Positions 7,182 to 15,820 of a stretch of DNA of 64,000 nt are shown piece after piece. Both the position numbers and the translations under genes were made by a program. Where the stretch lies: contig JARIBV010000068.1 of the NCBI GenBank assembly GCA_029257335.1, positions 55,998 through 119,997 of the forward strand, written 5' to 3'. Within the stretch, counting starts at the first letter, position 1. Each line of letters opens with the position of its first letter. The notes under the pieces are model-generated. The model was not told the DNA's origin and made no database searches. It saw nothing but the letters and a program-made list of their open reading frames with translations. Source of the DNA: Faecousia sp. GTDB taxonomy: Bacteria > Bacillota > Clostridia > Oscillospirales > Oscillospiraceae.

Positions 7182-8783
7182 TTATTCTTCTCCTTGTTCC
7201 ACTGTGATTTCAGACAGTTCCAGGCCGGGATTGCGGCGGCAGGTGAAGTCAATGGCCCAATAGCTGGTAAAGACCAGCAGACTTCTGCCACGATAATCCT
7301 CCAACAGCTCTGCATCGGAGCCCAGGTTCAAATCCTGGAGGTCTCCCGGGTAGCTGTCGATGAGCCTCAGTTCTTCATAGGGCAGATACTCCATCCGCAG
7401 ATCCACACCGTATTCGTTCTTCATACGATACTGGAACACTTCAAACTGCAAAACGCCCACCACGCCTACAATAACTTCTTCCATACCGGAATTGGGCACC
7501 TTAAAAATCTGAATGGCACCTTCCTGCGCAATCTGCTCGGTTCCCTTCACAAACTGCTTGCGCTTCATGGAATCCTTCGCAGAAACCCGGGCGAAATGCT
7601 CCGGCGCAAAGGTGGGAATCCCCGCAAACTTGAACTTTTTGCCGGGTGCGGTAACCGTATCGCCAATGGAGAAAATGCCGGGGTCAAAGACACCAATAAT
7701 ATCTCCCGCATAGGCCTCTTCCACGATTTCACGCTCCGCAGCCATCATCTGCTGCGGCTGGCTCAGACGCATCTTTCTGCCCCCCTGAACATGGTACACT
7801 TCCGCATCCCGCTCGTACTTGCCGGAGCAGATTCGCAGAAATGCCAACCGGTCCCGGTGTGCCTTATTCATGTTGGCCTGAATTTTAAAAACGAAAGCAG
7901 AGAAGCTGGGATCGAATGCGTCCACCACGCCGCAGTCCGCAGTCCGGGACAGCGGAGGCGGGGTCATCTTCAGGAATTCCTCCAAGAAAGGCTCTACGCC
8001 GAAGTTGGTCAGGGCAGAGCCAAAGAACACAGGGCTCAAACGGCCGTGCCGGACTTCTTCCAAATCGAAGTCCCGTCCCGCGCCCAGAAGCTCCACATCG
8101 TCTACCAGCTGACGATATTTCTTTTCGTCTCCCAAAATCTCCGCAACCTTGGGATCATAGAGGTCAATCTCTTCTTTTCCTGCCCGATTTCTGCCGGCGG
8201 CACCGGAGGAGAAAAAGAGGAGCTGACTGCCCCGGCGGTCATAGACACCCTGAAATTCCTTGCCGGAGCCGATGGGCCAGTTCATTGCATAGGTCTCGAT
8301 CCCCAGTTCCTGCTCCAGCTCTTCCAGGAGGTCAAAGGGGTCCCTGGACTCTCGGTCCATCTTGTTGATAAATGTGAAAATCGGAATGTGGCGCATGGCG
8401 CAGACCTTAAACAGCTTTCTGGTCTGGGCCTCAACACCCTTACTTCCGTCAATGACCATGACGGCAGAGTCCGCTGCCATCAGGGTACGGTAGGTGTCCT
8501 CGGAAAAGTCCTGGTGACCCGGGGTATCCAGGATGTTAATGCAGCAGCCGCCCCACTGGAACTGCATCACGGAGGAAGTCACAGAGATTCCTCTCTGCTT
8601 CTCAATTTCCATCCAGTCAGACACAGCGGCACGACGATTTTTTTTGCCCTTGACTACACCGGCCTGGGCAATGGCGCCGCCGTAAAGCAGGAACTTTTCG
8701 GTCAGCGTGGTTTTACCGGCGTCGGGGTGAGAGATAATCGCAAAGGTCCGACGGCGGCTGATTTCTTCTTGCAATGTAGGCAT
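7182..8783 (-). CDS. prfC: Peptide chain release factor 3 (RF3 GTPase)
   Basis: GTPase that ejects RF1/RF2 from the ribosome after peptide release. The 533-residue length matches RF3. Motifs: G1 HPDAGKTTLTEK (about 19-30), G2 region RGISVTSSVMQF, G3 DTPGHQDF, G4 NKMDRESRDP, then the RF3-specific FEVFQYRMKNEYGVDLRMEYLPY segment near 450-475. EF-G and TypA differ at these points, which separates it from them. ATG at 8783 has GGAGGA seven bases upstream. A single-gene unit, convergent with pcp. Confidence 0.95.
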   Translation of the reverse strand: MPTLQEEISRRRTFAIISHPDAGKTTLTEKFLLYGGAIAQAGVVKGKKNRRAAVSDWMEIEKQRGISVTSSVMQFQWGGCCINILDTPGHQDFSEDTYRTLMAADSAVMVIDGSKGVEAQTRKLFKVCAMRHIPIFTFINKMDRESRDPFDLLEELEQELGIETYAMNWPIGSGKEFQGVYDRRGSQLLFFSSGAAGRNRAGKEEIDLYDPKVAEILGDEKKYRQLVDDVELLGAGRDFDLEEVRHGRLSPVFFGSALTNFGVEPFLEEFLKMTPPPLSRTADCGVVDAFDPSFSAFVFKIQANMNKAHRDRLAFLRICSGKYERDAEVYHVQGGRKMRLSQPQQMMAAEREIVEEAYAGDIIGVFDPGIFSIGDTVTAPGKKFKFAGIPTFAPEHFARVSAKDSMKRKQFVKGTEQIAQEGAIQIFKVPNSGMEEVIVGVVGVLQFEVFQYRMKNEYGVDLRMEYLPYEELRLIDSYPGDLQDLNLGSDAELLEDYRGRSLLVFTSYWAIDFTCRRNPGLELSEITVEQGEE

Positions 8784-8934
8784 CGTTCATTCCTCCATAA
8801 ATTTGTCCCTACTAAATCGGGGGGAAATGCCATAGAAAAAGCCGGAATCCCTAGGGGGCTCTGGCTGAAAAATAACGGATTTCACTCCAAACCACCTTAG
8901 TTTACCACGAATTTCTTCCATTTACAAGTGGTTC

Positions 8935-8963
8935 TTGCATTTGTTCTCCGCAACTGGTATAAT
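8935..8963 (+). promoter_or_regulatory. Probable promoter of the small membrane protein gene
   Basis: TTGCAT, 17-bp spacer, TATAAT, 38 bp upstream of the start at 9002. Confidence 0.7.
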
Positions 8964-9001
8964 GAACAAAATAGGCCCTCTGGGCAGAGAGGATTTTTGC
9001 T

Positions 9002-9355
9002 ATGAATATGGCTTTCGATATTCTGCTGACCCTTTGTTTTGTTGCAAGCGGGCTGTATGCCCTGATTCTGTGGGTCCAGGCCCAGTACTGGACGCAGCTG
9101 CTCCCCAATCCATATCTCTACCCCCGGGGAAAACATCCCGGCTCATGTCGAAAGCCTGAGGGCTACCTTCAGATGCTGCGTACCCGGCTTCTGGCCTGGG
9201 GAATTCTGCTTCTTCTTGCGGCAGGGGGTTATATTCTGGGACAGGTCCTGCCAGATTGTTCCCCTTGGGTTTCCTTCCTTTTCCTTCTGCTGGGCGCCGG
9301 GGTTTTCCTGAGTCACAAGTGGACCATGTACCGGGCTGCCAAACGGTTTTGGTAA
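9002..9355 (+). CDS. Small integral membrane protein of unknown function
   Basis: 117 residues with three predicted membrane segments: about 5-26 (FDILLTLCFVASGLYALIL), about 63-82 (LLAWGILLLLAAGGYIL), and about 89-107 (VSFLFLLLGAGVFLS). Between the first two is a proline-rich soluble stretch (LLPNPYLYPRGKHPGSC) and the C-terminus is basic. No family is recognised. ATG at 9002 has GAGAGG nine bases upstream and a near-consensus promoter 38 bp further up, so the gene is probably real. It ends at a strong terminator shared with the convergent M3 peptidase gene. Confidence 0.75.
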   Translation: MNMAFDILLTLCFVASGLYALILWVQAQYWTQLLPNPYLYPRGKHPGSCRKPEGYLQMLRTRLLAWGILLLLAAGGYILGQVLPDCSPWVSFLFLLLGAGVFLSHKWTMYRAAKRFW

Positions 9356-9371
9356 CGGAATCATTCAAAAT

Positions 9372-9424
9372 CCACCCTTACTGCGAACGGCTCCGTTCGC
9401 GAGTAAGGGTGGTTCTTTCTGTTT
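9372..9424. terminator. Terminator between convergent genes
   Basis: CCACCCTTAC (9372-9381) pairs with GTAAGGGTGG (9403-9412), with an inner CGAACGG/CCGTTCG stem, followed by TTCTTTCTGTTTT. Confidence 0.85.
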
Positions 9425-11085
9425 TAATCGAGCTGATCGATCAGTTTGGTCTGGAAGCAGGTTTTCAGATCATCCATACGCTGTGGCTCAAAGGGGCTGA
9501 CGATCCCGGCGCCGCTGAGAAGATCACCAAATTCCTCATCTTCCCACTGCATGGACAGGGCATCAAACAGCTCCAAGCCGTCTCCTCCCGTCTCCAGCTC
9601 CTTCTCATAGATCTGCATGGCAATGTCATTGGACACCACATAGCTCAGGACATAAAAGGGCTCTGTGAAAAAGTGAGGAACTTCTGCCCAACCAGTCTGC
9701 ATTCCCTCCCCTGTCTCCACGCCAAAGTCCTTCATCACTGCAGCATATATGGCATTGAGATTTTCCAAGGTCAGCTCTTCTTTTGTAAGCTTGTAAACAC
9801 GGCTCTCAAATCTGTGATAGGCTGCCTGATCGATATAAGTGGACAGGCTATTGGCCAGCACCATCTTTTGCAGGGTTTTCAGTGTAGATCCGCTGGTATC
9901 CTTTGAATAGGAGGTCGCCAGATACTCCATCGCCTGAGACAGGACTTCCGCATTGTCTATGGATAGATAGCTCTCCTGGGTCATATAGTCATTGATAAAA
10001 TGACCGAACTCATGGGAAAACCCTATGTAATCCGTAATATCTCCATATGGATAAAAGAAAATAAACGGCACCTCATAACTTGCCAGATACAGCTCAAAGG
10101 AGCCTGCATACTTGTTTTCTCCGGCAGAGAGATCGAACAGCTCCTGATCGGCCAAAACCTGCCAGGCTTTCTCCGCAATCCCTCCCATATGCTCCGCAGC
10201 AGACTTCACATAGCTCTGGACCTGCTGCTGGGACACGGTTTTGGAATAGGCTTTCTCTAAAAAGTCAGAATTCCACAGCTGTAAATACAGAGGGACCAGA
10301 TTTTCCTGTATGGAAGAAACATAGGCCTCTGCCTCCCGGGGGGTATAGTCCCGATGGTAAAACCAGTCCCAGGCAAAGGATTCATAGTCGGCATACCCTG
10401 TCTCCCGGGCCATGGCCTGCCGCACCTGAACTAGCTCCGCATAGATGGGCGCCAATGCCTCTGCCAGCTTCCGGGTGTAGTCCGGATCTGTCTGATTCTG
10501 GGCAAGCGTGCTCAGAACATCATAATAGTTTGCCTCCAGCCGGGTCTCTTCTTCCAGGAGTTTTAAAAGTGTCTCAGACCAGACAGACTCTGCGGCCTGT
10601 CCCTGGTCGTCTAAGTACTGGTCAAAAAATCCGTCTCCAAAGAACTCCGCTTCCAGCTCCTTGCGCAGGGGAGACTGGGCCAGCGCACGGCCTACAGTGT
10701 CCGTACTCTCGCTTATCTGGTTCATGGCCTGCGCACAAAATTCATACTCTTCTTTGTAATACTGGTCGGACAGGTCCAGGCTGTGCCGGATGTCCGCCAA
10801 ATGGTACATGGTCTGACAGTGCTTAACCTGGTTGTAGTAAAAGGACAACGTTTCCAGCAGCACCTGAGGGTCAGTCTGTGTCAGGCTTTCACTGCAAATC
10901 TCTTTTTCTGTTCCCTTAAGCGCATCCATGTCAGGACGGGTATAGACCATCTCCCGAAAGGTGGGCGCCCGTTCTGTCTGCCCTGTCAGCTGGCCAACCG
11001 CACGGCTCACCTTCTCCGGTGTCATGGAGCAGGCAGACAGCACCAGCGACAGCAGCAGGAGCAGAGCCGTGATCGTTTTTTTCAT
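9424..11085 (-). CDS. M3 family zinc oligopeptidase, lipoprotein
   Basis: A 553-residue thimet/PepF-like metallopeptidase that is exported. The signal peptide ends in LVLSAC, with Cys19 as the lipidated residue. The zinc site is GFSHEFGHFINDY (HEFGH at 358-362); the downstream glutamate ligand is likely in NAEVLSQAMEYLATSY, about 25 residues on. Most PepF relatives are cytoplasmic, so the lipobox is notable: this enzyme should act outside the membrane, perhaps on short peptides before uptake. It is the last gene of a three-gene unit with fem-type and alr-like genes. Its ATG overlaps the alr-like stop by four bases, which suggests coupled translation; GGAGGT lies nine bases upstream. Confidence 0.9.
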   Translation of the reverse strand: MKKTITALLLLLSLVLSACSMTPEKVSRAVGQLTGQTERAPTFREMVYTRPDMDALKGTEKEICSESLTQTDPQVLLETLSFYYNQVKHCQTMYHLADIRHSLDLSDQYYKEEYEFCAQAMNQISESTDTVGRALAQSPLRKELEAEFFGDGFFDQYLDDQGQAAESVWSETLLKLLEEETRLEANYYDVLSTLAQNQTDPDYTRKLAEALAPIYAELVQVRQAMARETGYADYESFAWDWFYHRDYTPREAEAYVSSIQENLVPLYLQLWNSDFLEKAYSKTVSQQQVQSYVKSAAEHMGGIAEKAWQVLADQELFDLSAGENKYAGSFELYLASYEVPFIFFYPYGDITDYIGFSHEFGHFINDYMTQESYLSIDNAEVLSQAMEYLATSYSKDTSGSTLKTLQKMVLANSLSTYIDQAAYHRFESRVYKLTKEELTLENLNAIYAAVMKDFGVETGEGMQTGWAEVPHFFTEPFYVLSYVVSNDIAMQIYEKELETGGDGLELFDALSMQWEDEEFGDLLSGAGIVSPFEPQRMDDLKTCFQTKLIDQLD

Positions 11086-12167
11086 TGGAACTGCACCTCC
11101 ATGGCCTTCAGGTCCAGAGGATTGACCTGTACCACCACAGGATCATGCAGGGCACACGGAATGTCCGTCACATCCGCAATGAGATTCACCATCCCCACAT
11201 GCCCCAAAACCGGGCAGGTCTTTCCGTTGATCTCCACCGTCAGGCAATGGCGCTTCAGCAGATATTTGAGGTATCGGGCCATGGAATGGATGCAATCCCG
11301 GGGGCGGAATACATCATAGCCCCGCTCCACGGAAAATCCGTGCAGATACCCCACGCCGATTACAGCGATCTTCGTCTCCCGTTTCACCTGGCAGTCGCCG
11401 CCATAGCCCACATTATGCCCCTTGGGAAGGGTTCGCAGCGCCTCCACATCGGCCTTTACATAACCAACCCGCATGAGTCCGGCCTCCTGTGCATAGCACA
11501 CACGACCCAAAAGGCAGGAGCCCAGGCGCACCGCGTCCAGATGCATCTGCGGTCCATACCAAAAAGCCAGGGAGTTGCAGCAATGGACCATCCCCACCTG
11601 ACATCCCGCCTGTCTGAGTTCCGTCACCATGGCCTGGAAGGCTTCAAATTGCCGGTTTCTGACTTTTTCGTTGCCGCCTCGATAAAAGTGGGTAAAGACC
11701 CCCTCGATTTGGATCGTTTCGTACTTCCACAGCTCTTTGGCCTGTTCTATCTGCCGGGGCAGAAATCCATACCGCCCCATTCCCGTATCCAGCTTCACAT
11801 GGACCCGGGCCTTCTTCTCCATTCGCAGGGCTGCGGCATTGACAGCCTCGGCGGCCTCCACAGAGCCAACCGTGCAAATTACATCCAAATTCAGCAGCTG
11901 CTCCAGCTCCTGAGGGTCGGAGGTTTCCCGAAGCATGAGAATCTGCATGTCCTCCCGCTGTTCTTCCCGCAGGGCTGCGGCCTCTTCCAGCGCCGTAACA
12001 GCAAAGTGGGTGATTCCCTCTTCATAGAGCACCCGGGCCAGTCTTGCCGCCCCCAAGCCGTATCCGTTGCCCTTCACAACGCCCCAGATGGTAGCCTTGC
12101 CTGCCTTCTGTTTTAAAACCTGAACATTGTGAATGATATTCTTTGTTTCTACAATATAGGTTTTCAT
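11082..12167 (-). CDS. Alanine racemase-like PLP enzyme
   Basis: A 361-residue fold-type III PLP racemase of the alanine racemase family, which interconverts L- and D-alanine (or another small amino acid) for cell-wall synthesis. The PLP lysine is K32 in VVKGNGYGLG (usual form VVKANAYGHG), the barrel motif HVKLDTGMGRYGF is at about 124-136, and the catalytic tyrosine is Y256 in NVGYGGDC (usual VSYGxxW). The variant PLP and tyrosine loops make substrate assignment uncertain; a serine or broad-specificity racemase is possible. ATG at 12167 has GAGGGAG upstream. It lies 17 bp after the Fem-type gene and overlaps the peptidase gene by 4 bp. Confidence 0.83.
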   Translation of the reverse strand: MKTYIVETKNIIHNVQVLKQKAGKATIWGVVKGNGYGLGAARLARVLYEEGITHFAVTALEEAAALREEQREDMQILMLRETSDPQELEQLLNLDVICTVGSVEAAEAVNAAALRMEKKARVHVKLDTGMGRYGFLPRQIEQAKELWKYETIQIEGVFTHFYRGGNEKVRNRQFEAFQAMVTELRQAGCQVGMVHCCNSLAFWYGPQMHLDAVRLGSCLLGRVCYAQEAGLMRVGYVKADVEALRTLPKGHNVGYGGDCQVKRETKIAVIGVGYLHGFSVERGYDVFRPRDCIHSMARYLKYLLKRHCLTVEINGKTCPVLGHVGMVNLIADVTDIPCALHDPVVVQVNPLDLKAMEVQFQ

Positions 12168-12184
12168 AGCTTCTCCCTCGGGAC

Positions 12185-13270
12185 TTACTCTGCTTTCTTT
12201 TCTTCCGGTGCCTTGTCCTTGTTCTCACGGCGGTACTTGAGGACATTCCGATGCTGATAGATCTTGGTGGCTTTGTCGATCATCACATACAGAGGCTTGC
12301 TGAGAATCAGGTCAAATTCGCCTACAAACTCCGTGAAATCACCGTTGAAGCCCTTCTTGAACTTGTACAGACCGTACAGGGGATTGCTCTCATCCAAATC
12401 GCCGGAAACACCACGGAAGTCATAGATCCTGCATTTCTTTTCCAGTGCCCACTGAATCATATTCCACTGCAAAAGATAGTTGGGCATCAGATTCCGGTGG
12501 CTGTTGGAGGAGGCGCCGTACAGATACCACACCTTGTCTCCAAACCAGATGGCCAGGGTGCCCGCAATGGGCTTTCCTTCATAAAAGGCCATGTACAGCC
12601 GGGCGTGTTCTCCCAGATTCTTCAGAATGTTGGAAAAATACTCCTCATTCCGGGTCACAAAGTTGTCACGCATACCGGTCTCAATCATGATCTGGGTAAA
12701 GTCATGCACCATCTCCTGCCCGCAGATTTTCACCTCTACCCCCTTTTTGGTGGCAAGACGGATATTATAGCGGTGCTTCTGGTGGAAGGAGGCCAGCATT
12801 TCTTCCTCGGTTTTGTTCTCCACATTCATGCGGAAAACAAACTTGGGCTGGATTCCTTCAAAGTTCTTTCCTTCCTGCATAATCCGGAAACCAAAGGACT
12901 CCAGCATCTGCCGGAAGGCCTGATTTTCCACAGGCACATCGGGATCTACCTTGATGACATAGCCGTGGTACTCCTTTGCAAGGGCCTTTGCGCCCTTCAC
13001 CAACTCCTCCATGGTCTGCCGGTCATCCAGATCGCACACAGGCCCCCGGCAGGCATAGAGCATACTGGCCCGGAAAATGGGCATTCTGCGGATCAGAAAT
13101 GCCATGGAGCCTTTGATCTTTCCATCCTCCCCACGGACCGCAACGGCCCGCCAGGTCCAGGCTGCCTTCTGCTTGCCCCAGAGACTGGACTGGGCAAAAT
13201 GCCCCTTGGGGTGGCCTGCAATAAATGCCTCATACTCTGCCAGGGTCTTATCGTTAATCAATTCATACAT
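12185..13270 (-). CDS. FemABX-family aminoacyltransferase (peptidoglycan interpeptide bridge)
   Basis: A 361-residue protein with the two GNAT-like halves of the Fem family, which transfers an amino acid from aminoacyl-tRNA to lipid II or a related peptide. Family features: GHFAQSSLWGKQK near the N-terminus (about 23-35), FGFRIMQEGKNFEGIQPKF, RHNIRLATKKGVEVK-like KYRYNIRLATKKG, and the C-terminal GDLDESNPLYGLYKFKKGFNGDFTEFVGEFDL that is diagnostic for FemABX. The start is the ATG at 13270 (MYELINDK), eight bases after AAGGAAG; the open frame continues 20 codons upstream without a ribosome site. Heads an operon with alr-like and M3 peptidase genes. Confidence 0.88.
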   Translation of the reverse strand: MYELINDKTLAEYEAFIAGHPKGHFAQSSLWGKQKAAWTWRAVAVRGEDGKIKGSMAFLIRRMPIFRASMLYACRGPVCDLDDRQTMEELVKGAKALAKEYHGYVIKVDPDVPVENQAFRQMLESFGFRIMQEGKNFEGIQPKFVFRMNVENKTEEEMLASFHQKHRYNIRLATKKGVEVKICGQEMVHDFTQIMIETGMRDNFVTRNEEYFSNILKNLGEHARLYMAFYEGKPIAGTLAIWFGDKVWYLYGASSNSHRNLMPNYLLQWNMIQWALEKKCRIYDFRGVSGDLDESNPLYGLYKFKKGFNGDFTEFVGEFDLILSKPLYVMIDKATKIYQHRNVLKYRRENKDKAPEEKKAE

Positions 13271-13388
13271 GGCGTAAGCTTCCTTTGTTATAAAATAATC
13301 ATAGGCGTAAAAATCCAATTTAATTCCCATATCATATCATGTTTTTCCCGTTTGTGCAACGACTAACCGGAATTCTTCCCAGTTTTGT

Positions 13389-13417
13389 TTGCAATTCCTA
13401 AAAATGTAGTGTATACT
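13389..13417 (+). promoter_or_regulatory. Probable promoter of the DEAD-box helicase gene
   Basis: TTGCAA, 17-bp spacer, TATACT, 42 bp before the start codon. Confidence 0.65.
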
Positions 13418-13458
13418 GTAGAAATGCCTATGGCAAATTTACATAGCAAGGATTATCT

Positions 13459-14814
13459 ATGACATTTCAATCACTCAATCTATTGCCTGAGCTTCTTCAG
13501 GCCGTACAGAAGATGGGCTATACCGCCCCCACTCCCATTCAGGCTGCTGCCATCGGCCCCGTGGCGCAGGGTCGGGACCTCATTGGCTGCGCCCAGACAG
13601 GAACAGGGAAAACCGCCGCTTTTTCCATTCCCATTTTACAGCGGCTCTCCGGGAAAATTACAAAAGATCACCGCCCCATCCGTGCCTTGATTTTAACTCC
13701 TACCCGGGAACTGGCTTTGCAGATCCAGGAGAATTTCCGCTCCTATGGTGCCTTTCTGCCGGTCAGAAGCACAGTAATCTTCGGCGGTGTGGGGCAAGCT
13801 CCCCAGGTGCAGGCCCTGCAAAGAGGCGTGGATGTACTGATTGCCACCCCGGGCCGGCTGAACGACCTGTGCAATCAAGGCCACATCGATCTGAGCCGAC
13901 TGGAAATTTTTGTGCTGGATGAAGCCGATCGGATGCTGGACATGGGCTTTATTCACGATGTTCGGAAGGTCATTGCCAGACTTCCTCAGAAGCGGCAGAC
14001 CCTCCTTTTTTCTGCCACCATGCCTCAGGAAATCACCGCACTGTCCAAGACCATTCTTCACGATCCCATCCGTGTAGAGGTGGCGCCCCAGTCTTCTACG
14101 GTGGATACCATTTCCCAGCAAGTCTACAAAATCGATAAAGGGAACAAAAAACTTCTGCTGCATGACATTCTCACAGAAAACAGCTACCCCAGTGTGTTGG
14201 TTTTCACCAATACCAAACACGGCGCCAATCGAGTGGCGGACACTCTTACCCGGTCCGGGATCCCTGCCATGGCCATTCACGGCAATAAAAGTCAGTCCGC
14301 CCGGGTGACTGCGCTGGAGCGGTTTAAATCCCGTGACATTCGGGTGCTGGTGGCAACCGACATTGCCGCCCGTGGAATCGATGTGAATGAGCTGCCCTGC
14401 GTCATCAACTATGAGCTTCCCAATGTGCCGGAAACTTATGTGCACCGCATCGGCCGGACCGGTCGGGCCGGGCACTCAGGCATTGCCATCAGTTTTTGTA
14501 ACTTCGACGAGCTTGCCTACCTCAAAGACATCGAAAAGCTGATTGGAAAATCCATACCGGAGATCAAACAGCATCCCTGGCCCATGGAAATCTTTGAACC
14601 GACTCCCAGGCAGCAACGAAACCAGCGGCCCCTGCGCAAGCCGAATTCCCAGAATCCGGCGTCTCCCACCGTCCGGCAGATTCCTGCTCCTGCGCAGAAG
14701 CCCGCAGCGGTCTCCGTTCCTAAGCCCCGCGGCCTTCGCTCCGACCCCAGGATTCCCGGAACCGTGGTGGCCGTTGCAGACGGCAGGCGCAGAAAAAGAA
14801 ACCGAAAGCCCTGA
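13459..14814 (+). CDS. DEAD-box ATP-dependent RNA helicase (RhlE/CshA-like)
   Basis: A 451-residue RNA helicase likely used in mRNA turnover or ribosome assembly. All core motifs are present: Q motif [13 protein letters not shown] (about 19-31), motif I AQTGTGKT (about 46-53), Ia [14 protein letters not shown] (in [13 protein letters not shown]), [19 protein letters not shown] and [12 protein letters not shown]. The C-terminal tail (about 385-451) is basic, Pro- and Arg-rich and ends in [10 protein letters not shown], as in RhlE-type enzymes. The TrmH-type RNA methyltransferase gene starts 24 bp downstream, consistent with an RNA-metabolism operon. Confidence 0.93.
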   Translation: MTFQSLNLLPELLQAVQKMGYTAPTPIQAAAIGPVAQGRDLIGCAQTGTGKTAAFSIPILQRLSGKITKDHRPIRALILTPTRELALQIQENFRSYGAFLPVRSTVIFGGVGQAPQVQALQRGVDVLIATPGRLNDLCNQGHIDLSRLEIFVLDEADRMLDMGFIHDVRKVIARLPQKRQTLLFSATMPQEITALSKTILHDPIRVEVAPQSSTVDTISQQVYKIDKGNKKLLLHDILTENSYPSVLVFTNTKHGANRVADTLTRSGIPAMAIHGNKSQSARVTALERFKSRDIRVLVATDIAARGIDVNELPCVINYELPNVPETYVHRIGRTGRAGHSGIAISFCNFDELAYLKDIEKLIGKSIPEIKQHPWPMEIFEPTPRQQRNQRPLRKPNSQNPASPTVRQIPAPAQKPAAVSVPKPRGLRSDPRIPGTVVAVADGRRRKRNRKP

Positions 14815-14838
14815 CTTTGATCCCAGGAGGTAGCATCT

Positions 14839-15648
14839 ATGGCCGATATTCGAGAAATTACCGACTTTTCCGCACCCGAGCTGGACATCTATGCCCGGCG
14901 CTCTGAGGTGCAGCTTCTGAATCGGGAGAATCCACAGGAGGGGATCTTTATCGCAGAAAGCCCCAAGGTCATTGCCCGGGCTCTGGATGCGGGCTATGAG
15001 CCCGTCTCCCTTCTGGCAGCCTCCAACGAATTGCAGGGACAGGCTGCCGGGATTCTGGACCGATGCAGCAGCATCCCGGTTTATACCGCTCCTTTTGATG
15101 TTCTTACCCAACTGACCGGTTTTCAGCTGACGAGAGGCATCTTGTGCGCCATGCGCAGAAAGCCCCTGCCCACCATGGACTCCATCTGTGCCGGAGTACG
15201 CCGGGTTGCCGTGCTGGAAAATATAATGAACCCTACCAATGTAGGAGCCATCTTCCGTTCTGCCGCAGCTCTCAACATGGACGCCGTTCTTCTGACCGAC
15301 TGCTGCACCAACCCCCTCTACAGGCGGGCCATCCGGGTGAGTATGGGCACCGTATTTCAGGTGCCCTGGACCTATGTTGGACCCGACTGGCAGCAGTGTC
15401 TCCGCAGTTTAGGCTTTCAGACGGCTGCTATGGCCCTGAAGGAGGACTCCCTTTCCCTTCGTGACCCCCGCCTGACCCGGGCAGAGCAGCTGGCCATTGT
15501 CTTGGGCACCGAAGGGGATGGTCTTGCCTCCGAAACCATTGCACGATGCGACTACACCGTTATGATCCCTATGACCCATCATGTGGACTCTCTGAATGTC
15601 GCCGCAGCCAGTGCAGTGGCCTTCTGGCAGCTGGGTTCCTATGAATAA
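14839..15648 (+). CDS. TrmH/SpoU family RNA 2'-O-methyltransferase
   Basis: A 269-residue SPOUT enzyme that methylates ribose 2'-O in tRNA or rRNA. The three SpoU motifs are clear: motif 1 NPTNVGAIFRSAAAL (about 130-144, with the catalytic Arg), motif 2 VLGTEGDGL (about 220-228) and motif 3 IPMTHHVDSLNVAAASAVAFW (about 244-264). An N-terminal substrate-binding domain (about 30-100) is present, as in TsnR/RlmB-like members. The usual motif 3 is I-P-x-x-x-x-x-x-S-L-N-V, which is kept. Target not determinable. Ribosome site CAGGAGGT precedes ATG 14839. Confidence 0.9.
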   Translation: MADIREITDFSAPELDIYARRSEVQLLNRENPQEGIFIAESPKVIARALDAGYEPVSLLAASNELQGQAAGILDRCSSIPVYTAPFDVLTQLTGFQLTRGILCAMRRKPLPTMDSICAGVRRVAVLENIMNPTNVGAIFRSAAALNMDAVLLTDCCTNPLYRRAIRVSMGTVFQVPWTYVGPDWQQCLRSLGFQTAAMALKEDSLSLRDPRLTRAEQLAIVLGTEGDGLASETIARCDYTVMIPMTHHVDSLNVAAASAVAFWQLGSYE

Positions 15649-15659
15649 ATCCATTTTTC

Positions 15660-15689
15660 GGGCAGTCCCGCCAAACGGCAGGACTGCCC
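15660..15689 (+). terminator. Hairpin after the SpoU methyltransferase gene
   Basis: GGGCAGTCC pairs with GGACTGCCC around a 12-nt centre. The following T-tract is weak (ATTGTAATAATG), so it may be only partly terminating. Confidence 0.5.
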
Positions 15690-15736
15690 ATTGTAATAAT
15701 GTCAAAATTTTTGTGGAAAATTTCATAAAATAATGA

Positions 15737-15766
15737 TTGATTTTTGCACCAACCGAATAGTATAAT
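15737..15766 (+). promoter_or_regulatory. Probable promoter of glmS
   Basis: TTGATT, 18-bp spacer, TATAAT. The predicted leader is only about 45 nt, too short for a glmS ribozyme. Confidence 0.6.
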
Positions 15767-15820
15767 GCAGGTAATGAATTGGGCTCAAATTCCTATTCTA
15801 TTATGTTGGAGGTTTTTTCT

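Noticed and set aside
7194-8900. Plus-strand open frame of about 568 codons opposite prfC
   Set aside because: Mirror of the RF3 gene; no start site or recognisable motif.
15649-15820. glmS ribozyme upstream of glmS
   Set aside because: The promoter at 15737 leaves only about a 45-nt leader and none of the ribozyme's conserved core blocks are visible, so glmS here is probably regulated otherwise.
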